A DNA stretch of 64,000 nt, taken from the NCBI GenBank assembly GCA_030435675.1, contig CM059624.1, forward strand, positions 14,346,769 through 14,410,768, read 5' to 3'. The notes below the pieces were generated by a model that was given only the letters and a program-made list of their open reading frames with translations, searched no databases and was not told the DNA's origin. The DNA comes from Steinernema hermaphroditum. Taxonomy: Eukaryota; Nematoda; Chromadorea; Rhabditida; Steinernematidae. The translations under genes were made by a program, and so were the position numbers. This document shows, in pieces, positions 59,601 through 64,000 of this stretch (within the stretch, counting starts at the first letter, position 1; every line of letters begins with the position of its first letter).

Positions 59601-60509
59601 GGTCGAAATTTTTCAGGACCACTCTGTGCGTTAGCTCACTTACCGCTGTGTTGATTCTCCCAAAGTTCTTTCCGAAAACATTTAAATACTGTTGGAAAAG
59701 GTGTTTATCCTCGGCAGACCATTCGTCTTTGTATGCTGCCCGCTGAGCGCATTTTTCCTTTGCTTTCTCCATGTCGTAATCGCTCATAAAGAGCAAGTAA
59801 AGACTCTGAAGGCTGACTTATTTTTCGAAAGTGTTTAGGTAGTTTGTACCTGATGGCGATCCATGCCGTATTCTCTTTCGCACTGATTACAATATGCATC
59901 GATTTTATCGTCTTTTGGCTCTTCAGCCGAATGCACCGGAACCCAATGTCTGATCTCCTTCTCCACTTCGCTCTTTCGCTCTTCTTCGGAGAGCTCAACG
60001 TAGTCGGGGACCAGTGCTTGGAAATCCTTTCCTTCACGTATTTCCAGATCCGTCGGGAGATTACATACTTGCGCTGAAAAGCGATGATCAGAGCTATCCC
60101 TGAGATCGATCGGCTCACATTTGTCGTTCTCCGCTGGAGCGACGTCTTGAATTCGACGCTTTCGGCTCATCGGAGGCGACATCGGCGCCGGACTCTCGGC
60201 CGCATTTGACTGTCCTCGAGAATCGTCGTCGTCCTTGTCGTCCGACTTCGATCTTGACGACGCCGTGGTCGACACCTGGCTCTCCTGGTCGTCTTCCATG
60301 ACCGTCGCCGACATCTCCGTGAGAATCAGTTCGTTCTGCGAGCCGTCGAAGTCGTCTTCGTCCTCAGCCTCCGTGTCGCAGTCGATCGGCTCCCTCTCGT
60401 CGCCGTCGTCCAGCATGCTCTCGGCGTCGGTGTCGATCTCGCGGATCGTTTCGTTCTCCGACTCGTAGCACGTGCCCGAGGGCGAAAGCGCGCCGTCCTC
60501 CATTTTCAT
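56632..60509 (-). CDS. CoREST-like corepressor (ELM2-SANT-GATA-like finger-SANT)
   Basis: Eight minus-strand exons (60509-59850, 59805-59644, 59554-59406, 57644-57465, 57388-57191, 57147-56951, 56904-56795, 56751-56632) join in phase to 591 residues. An acidic, Ser-rich N-terminus (1-~145) leads into ELM2 (LEIREGKDFQALVPDY, ~148-245). SANT1 follows (DEWSAEDKHLFQQY...FGKNFGRI...TTAALVEHYYNTKKS, ~247-295). Next come a GATA-like CxxC-x15-CxxC motif (~355-377), a CoREST-like linker (RRKCPPEMAPI, then a coiled-coil-like stretch) and SANT2 (REQWTDREMTIAF...KTAAQVREFAEKYSQEL, ~503-550). IKQE near the C-terminus could be a sumoylation site. By family, it would scaffold LSD1/HDAC complexes on chromatin. 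Exon 3 ends GAACA/GTAAGT, which looks like a stop (TAA) if unspliced. Splicing restores Gln and continues in frame past the nested phosphatase gene. The SPR-1/RCOR class is the best match; I assign no symbol. Confidence 0.85.
57824..59400 (+). CDS. Cytosolic protein tyrosine phosphatase, nested in a CoREST intron
   Basis: Plus-strand exons 57824-57936, 57984-58217, 58487-58781, 58830-59014, 59066-59350 and 59394-59400 give 372 residues in phase. After a Ser/Pro/Thr-rich N-terminus comes a single classical PTP domain. It has the substrate loop ENRYRD (~99-104), YIHANYVDGY (~122-131), the WPD loop TWPDKGTP with the general-acid Asp ~235, and the P-loop HCLAGVGRSG with nucleophile Cys ~283 and Arg ~289. 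The Q-loop VQKPEQYLF supplies Gln ~332. All catalytic positions are intact, so activity is expected: dephosphorylation of phosphotyrosine proteins. There is no signal peptide or membrane helix. The family resembles the large, often germline-expressed nematode single-domain PTPs. The last intron (43 nt) leaves a 7-nt terminal exon, and the TAA stop ends 5 bp from CoREST exon 3 on the other strand. The promoter must lie in or beyond the 179 bp after CoREST exon 4. Confidence 0.9.
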
Positions 60510-60717
60510 TTCTGTGGGTGTTCGAGGGAATCTGAAGATGGGGTTATGGATGTAGAGAGCAATGGTGGACGCGTCAACGCGAAGGGAAAAGAGCGAACAG
60601 TAACCGAACACGAAAAGAAGCGCGTCTCAGAATATTTTATCAGTTATCTTCACCCGACGAATTCATATTGAGCTGCCAGTTCGGAGGGCGTGGCTAGGAC
60701 TCGCCTAGGTGGAGACA
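60510..60717. promoter_or_regulatory. Divergent intergenic region between CoREST and a small ORF
   Basis: Start codons of the minus-strand CoREST gene (60509) and the plus-strand small ORF (60718) are 208 bp apart, head to head. On the CoREST side, TCTTCAG lies 23 nt before the ATG and could be a trans-splice or 5'-UTR acceptor. No convincing TATA box is seen. It is probably a shared bidirectional promoter (inference). Confidence 0.45.
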
Positions 60718-60963
60718 ATGCGTGAGTTGAGTCGACAACTGTCCCAACTTCTTGGGACGATCAAGAAGCGCAAGGAGAAGGAGGGCACCTTTGCCAAGAC
60801 AGTCTACGAGGTCGTCGACACGGTCACGGTGCCGCCAACACAGGAGGCCCAAGTGGTGGTGCTCCGAGAGGTGAGTAGAGTCCAGTTTGATTCTAAAGCG
60901 GTGCCTAATCATGTAAACATGGCTTAGGATATCTTTCATCCAATACATAACCCACTAATTTAA
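60718..60963 (+). CDS. Putative small protein, about 62 aa, unknown function
   Basis: ATG at 60718 opens 51 codons to a good donor (GAGAG/gtgagt) at 60870. A 57-nt intron ending GGCTTAG leads in phase 0 to a second exon, 60928-60963, of 11 codons plus TAA. The predicted product begins MRELSRQLSQLLGTIKKRKE, then has a Thr/Val-rich segment (YEVVDTVTVPPTQEAQVVV) and ends DIFHPIHNPLI. The first part is amphipathic and basic, coiled-coil-like. I do not recognise the family. Codon use and the head-to-head position with CoREST favour a real gene. Alternatively it is the 5' end of a longer gene cut off by the adjacent NYN pseudogene fragment, which starts about 20 bp after the stop. Confidence 0.45.
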
Positions 60964-60984
60964 CTGATAAGTGATCCACTCCTT

Positions 60985-61135
60985 TGGATCAGAGGAGCGA
61001 AGCTGTCATCGCTGAAGAACCGCACAAGGCCACGTTTATACAGAAACTTCAGAAGTTCGGGCATTATGATGAGCATCTTCATCATCCGGTCTCTGGCCAT
61101 AGCAGCCGTGTTGTAGATGGACGGTGACCCCTTGT
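60985..61135 (-). pseudogene. Decayed partial copy of the NYN ribonuclease gene
   Basis: About 150 bp are nearly identical to 62055-62205 inside the downstream NYN gene. On the minus strand they read PSIYN..AMARDRMMK.LIIM and the following PELLKFL.KRGLVRFF segment with few substitutions. Homology stops abruptly on both sides, with no start or matching flanks, and the frame ends shortly after in unrelated residues. It is an internal fragment, not a gene. Confidence 0.85.
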
Positions 61136-61259
61136 GACTGTAGGTAGTTCTGTATCCATCGATCAGCTTTTCGGGTCCAAGTAGCAGTGTTTTAAACAAA
61201 TGATCCTTCAGTCGTGCGCTTCTCTCTGAATTGTACAAGATTAATGGCTGCTGAAACAC

Positions 61260-61613
61260 TTTGATGTTCTGTTGATGCCAAAGGATGGTGATGCTGGAGC
61301 GCTCAGAAGGTCAGTAGCTAAGTGAATGTACATATGACTGGGCTAATCGACATAAGCAACATTCACTAATCACAACCCACAGAGGTGGCTAAAGCAACAA
61401 ACAAAGCCTTGAATACAAGGGCAACGTCATATTCCCAAAAATACCAGCATAAAATAAACGAAAAATCCATAAAAAAGGAAACAAATGCCCGTTCCGCATC
61501 GCTTTGCCTCCATCATACTCGAAAGTAACAGTTTGACAGATTGTTGACTGACAAAATAAACGCGGCATATCAAGTGAGATCGACTTTATTTACACGCCTA
61601 GATATTGACACTG
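61260..61613. other. Intergenic, 3' of the NYN gene
   Basis: AT-rich, no coding region. On the minus strand a TTTATT/AATAAA pair near 61555-61590 could serve the NYN 3' end. Confidence 0.35.
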
Positions 61614-62585
61614 TTAGCACCCGTTACTCTGATGTTCATAGAAGTATTCAGTGAGCCGCTGGAACGTTGTCATCTCGACATAGGTGACGCGCAACGCTAG
61701 CTTCTGGAAGAGCTCATGCAGTAGCTGAACGTATTCCACTTGGACGTTCAAGGCTAGCTGCTCTTCCAGGAGCTTGGCGTACAAGTCACTGCCTTCGGGG
61801 TGTTCGCGAACGTACATCCCTTGCGGGATTTCGCGGCTTTTTGAACTGCAGAATGCGGTCGTGAGGAACGTTTGTTCATGGCGGCTATATGCGGGCTCGA
61901 CGAAACGATCGAGTAGGTCGTCGTCGATGAGTCCGATGTTGGCCGTGTTCGTCATCATATCCACCATGACTTGATTGCGGTACTCGCGGCTTTCACTCAA
62001 ATCCCATCCTTTGGCTCTTGTGCACAGAAGAGCGTCCGTGTCCAGCACTTCTTCGATTAGAGGAGCGAAGCTGTCGTCGCTGAAGAACCGCACAAGGCCA
62101 CGTTTGTGCAGAAACTTCAGAAGTTCTGGCATTATGATGAGCTTCTTCATCATCCGGTCTCTGGCCATAGCGATCGGGTTGTAGATGGAGGGCAGCCACA
62201 CAACGGCCTTGTGGCCTTTGGAGATGAAGTGGAAAAGCGCCTTGAGCAGAATTCCCATGTTCAACCGGGAATGGGCGTACTCGGAAGAGTGCGCTTTTCC
62301 GGTCTTCATCACGATGTACCGTTCCATGGTCATCGCGCAGAACGTCTCTTTACAGACGTACTGCATGCCGAGGCCGTCGATGATGATGGGTCGAAGAAGA
62401 CGAGTGGCTTTGGCCCGACGACAGATCTTCGTGTCGCCTCCACCGAGGAAGCCGGCCGAGCAGATGACAGAGAGCTGATCGTTGGAGGCGCGTCTTTTAG
62501 GTTCAGTCAAGTCCAACTGATCGAAAAGCTCGCCGAGCTTCTTATCCAAAAGCCGCTCGGTCGCCACGTCGTTTGTGGCACTCAT
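61614..62585 (-). CDS. Divergent Zc3h12a-like NYN-domain ribonuclease
   Basis: Intronless reading frame of 323 residues. I start at MSATNDVATERLL because TTTCCAG immediately precedes that ATG (spliced-leader or 5'-UTR acceptor); a longer frame from 62693 would read through that acceptor. Seen: LLRPIIIDGLGMQYV at ~63-77, matching the first strand and catalytic Asp (~70) of Regnase/Zc3h12a NYN domains (family pattern LRPVVIDGSN). Then GILLKALFHFISKGHKAVVWLPS matches the helix plus GHK-ITVFVP segment. A metal-site-like DTDALLCTRAKGWD follows, corresponding to DGIIVSNDNY in the family but less conserved. The C-terminal third is helical with no CCCH finger. Expected role: RNA cleavage or RNA binding in the cytoplasm; loss of the second-Asp context leaves activity uncertain. 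A broken copy lies about 500 bp beyond its 3' end. Confidence 0.75.
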   Translation of the reverse strand: MSATNDVATERLLDKKLGELFDQLDLTEPKRRASNDQLSVICSAGFLGGGDTKICRRAKATRLLRPIIIDGLGMQYVCKETFCAMTMERYIVMKTGKAHSSEYAHSRLNMGILLKALFHFISKGHKAVVWLPSIYNPIAMARDRMMKKLIIMPELLKFLHKRGLVRFFSDDSFAPLIEEVLDTDALLCTRAKGWDLSESREYRNQVMVDMMTNTANIGLIDDDLLDRFVEPAYSRHEQTFLTTAFCSSKSREIPQGMYVREHPEGSDLYAKLLEEQLALNVQVEYVQLLHELFQKLALRVTYVEMTTFQRLTEYFYEHQSNGC

Positions 62586-62924
62586 CTGGAAAGTATGGCT
62601 GAAAGCAGCTCTAAAAGGTGTGGAGAGGCGAGAAGGCACGAGGAAAACGATCAATAAATGAGGGCTGAAATTGCGCGCGTGAGTCGCCGCCACACACGAT
62701 GAAATGTGACAGTGTTGGTGGGATGTGTGAAGGACATGTGAAATGCATTCAGTTGGTCAATGAAGGGAAACAACATAGAGCTGATGGCTCGATTGAGCCG
62801 TTCAACACCTGAGTCGGCTGGCTTTCGAATCGGTTGAACTGCTGTACGACTATCAATTGAGCATTGTACGTCGTCCACTTTCCCGAATTAACAGCATTAC
62901 GTTGTCCAGGTCGTTTTAAAAGCA

Positions 62925-63285
62925 GAGATGCCGACTCGGGTTGATTTCGCAATCGGAGCCGAGCCGCGAGCCGGCTCCGGCTCGGACCACCCGCCTCGGC
63001 TCGCAATACCCGAGCCGGCTCCGGCTCGTCGGCTCGGAGGCAAACCCGAGCCGCCCCAATATATACAAGGGACAATATCAACCGTTCGCAGGCGTCGGTA
63101 CAAATGGCGCAGACGACGAGAGACATTTGGCATACAGCGGCGGAGCAAAGACATCGGAATTTCTCTCGTCGTCTGCTACCGTTCCCTGCGAACAGTCGGA
63201 ATTTTCCCTAGTATATATGGTCGGGCTCCGGCTTGGGCCCATCTCGGAGCCAGCGAGCCGGAGCCGGCTCGGATTTCACGAGTTC
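62925..63285. mobile_element. Foldback/MITE-like element with GAGCCGG-rich ends
   Basis: The left part (CCAATATATACAAGGG, CCGTTCGCAGG, GCAGACGACGAGAG) is mirrored on the right (CTCTCGTCGTCTGC, CCTGCGAACAGTCGG, CCCTAGTATATATGG) around a centre near 63135. Both outer ends are blocks of GAGCCGGCTCCGGCTCG-type palindromes. A related solo end is at 18415-18485. No transposase frame. Confidence 0.75.
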
Positions 63286-63349
63286 CGCCGGGCGCGGAAC
63301 CACAATCGAAGATGGCGAGCTGATATTAAAGGCTCGTTCATAAGGCTCG

Positions 63350-63530
63350 TTCATACTCAGCGTGACGGTGACGGTGACGGTGACCGTGACGGTGACGAGC
63401 TGTTCATACTGACCGTGACGTCACCGGTGACGTCACCCGCGATATCACAGGCGACGTCACCGGTGATCCAGTATGAACACCTTGGTGACCGTCACAGTGA
63501 CGCCGCTGGTGACGGCGACCGTGACGCCCC
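63350..63530. repeat. GTGAC/GTCAC palindrome-rich element with CRE-like sites
   Basis: Begins GTTCATACTCAGCGTGACGG and is mirrored by CACCGGTGATCCAGTATGAAC at ~63476, with a second GTTCATACTGACCGTGACG inside. It contains two perfect TGACGTCA palindromes (~63417, 63429) and a third near-site. It lies about 90 bp before the MADF start codon. Confidence 0.75.
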
Positions 63531-63622
63531 GTCTCTTTCTCCTTTCATCTCTGCGCACTGATGCTGCCATGAACTTTTTGTATGCGTACCTATAGTTCTG
63601 CTTCACCCATTCGCCTTTTCAG

Positions 63623-64000
63623 ATGAGCATCGACGACGAAAACAGTGTTTTGATTGAGCTGATACAAGCACAGCCGATACTGTATGATCTCCGAGCCGAA
63701 GGCTTCTGCAACAAACGAAAGAAACAAGAAGTTTGGGAGAAGGTGAATTCAGAATGGAATGAGAAGCGCATTGTTCCCACTGATGTCGAATCGACCAAGG
63801 CGCGCTGGAAGAACCTCCGTGCAACATACGGGCGCAACAAGAAGAAGCTTCCATCTGGAAGCTCGAGCTCCGACGCTATTGTATGGCCGCTCTTCTCGGC
63901 AATGCGTTGGATTGATAAGTACGAAGTTGACAGAGCACAGTAAGCCATCTTCTCGTACTTTACACTGCATGTCTTGCAGGCTGTCGAGCCAGGTGTCCGA
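63623..64000 (+). CDS. MADF-domain protein, N-terminal part (runs off window)
   Basis: The start ATG directly follows CCTTTTCAG, a trans-splice or UTR acceptor. Exon 1 is 63623-63939; a 40-nt intron ends GTCTTGCAG; exon 2 opens at 63980 in phase and leaves the window. The first ~95 residues are a MADF domain: VLIELIQAQPILYDLRAEGF, then a basic stretch, EVWEKVNSEWN, and the signature KARWKNLRATYGRNKKKL. MADF is a Myb/SANT-like DNA-binding module, so this is probably a transcriptional regulator; a C-terminal BESS or other domain cannot be seen here. Confidence 0.85.

Noticed and set aside
62106..62657. 183-codon plus frame over the NYN gene
   Set aside because: Antisense shadow; the minus frame carries the NYN motifs.

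Overview
The window looks like nuclear DNA of a chromadorean nematode, most likely Rhabditina (Caenorhabditis/diplogastrid side). Evidence: a compact gene cluster with many 40-60 nt introns ending in TTTCAG or TTTTAG; acceptor sites placed directly against start codons, as in spliced-leader organisms; and the gene families present (a DMSR-type neuropeptide GPCR, a CAP/SCP secreted protein, a divergent SMAD MH1 protein, a nematode-style cytosolic tyrosine phosphatase and an innexin relic). I cannot name the genus from sequence alone. All exon models were read by eye from splice signals, reading phase and domain continuity.

Layout. 1-38.8 kb is gene-poor. It holds degenerate tandem and dispersed repeats, three near-identical ~510-530 bp SINE-like insertions each flanked by a 12-bp target duplication, foldback palindromes, a hAT-like MITE, GC-rich islands, and one isolated innexin C-terminal coding fragment (26.3 kb, minus). 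38.86-49.86 kb is a six-exon DMSR-like GPCR on the plus strand; a 7.2-kb first intron and a 2.2-kb fourth intron carry tandem repeats. 52-64 kb is a compact cluster: a CAP protein whose second intron is a (GGGATA)48 array; tRNA-Thr(TGT); a small secreted cysteine protein; an MH1-only SMAD-like gene; a CoREST-like corepressor (ELM2, SANT1, GATA-like finger, SANT2) with a complete, catalytically intact tyrosine phosphatase gene nested on the opposite strand of one of its introns; a head-to-head small ORF; a Zc3h12a-like NYN ribonuclease with a decayed partial copy beside it; two palindrome-rich elements; and the start of a MADF-domain gene running off the right edge.

The strongest unexplained signal is a strand-polarised heptamer. 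ATTTTTG occurs about 100 times on the plus strand of 0.26-34.4 kb, where its complement CAAAAAT occurs only about 4 times. From about 35.6 kb to 51.4 kb the bias is reversed (about 60 CAAAAAT, about 2 ATTTTTG). In the compact gene cluster the motif is almost absent. These are hand counts. The polarity flips just upstream of the GPCR and matches its transcription direction downstream of the flip.

The cluster genes do not form an obvious pathway. Several are regulatory (CoREST, MH1, MADF, NYN RNase, PTP), and the overlapping CoREST/PTP pair is the one clear case of physical coupling.
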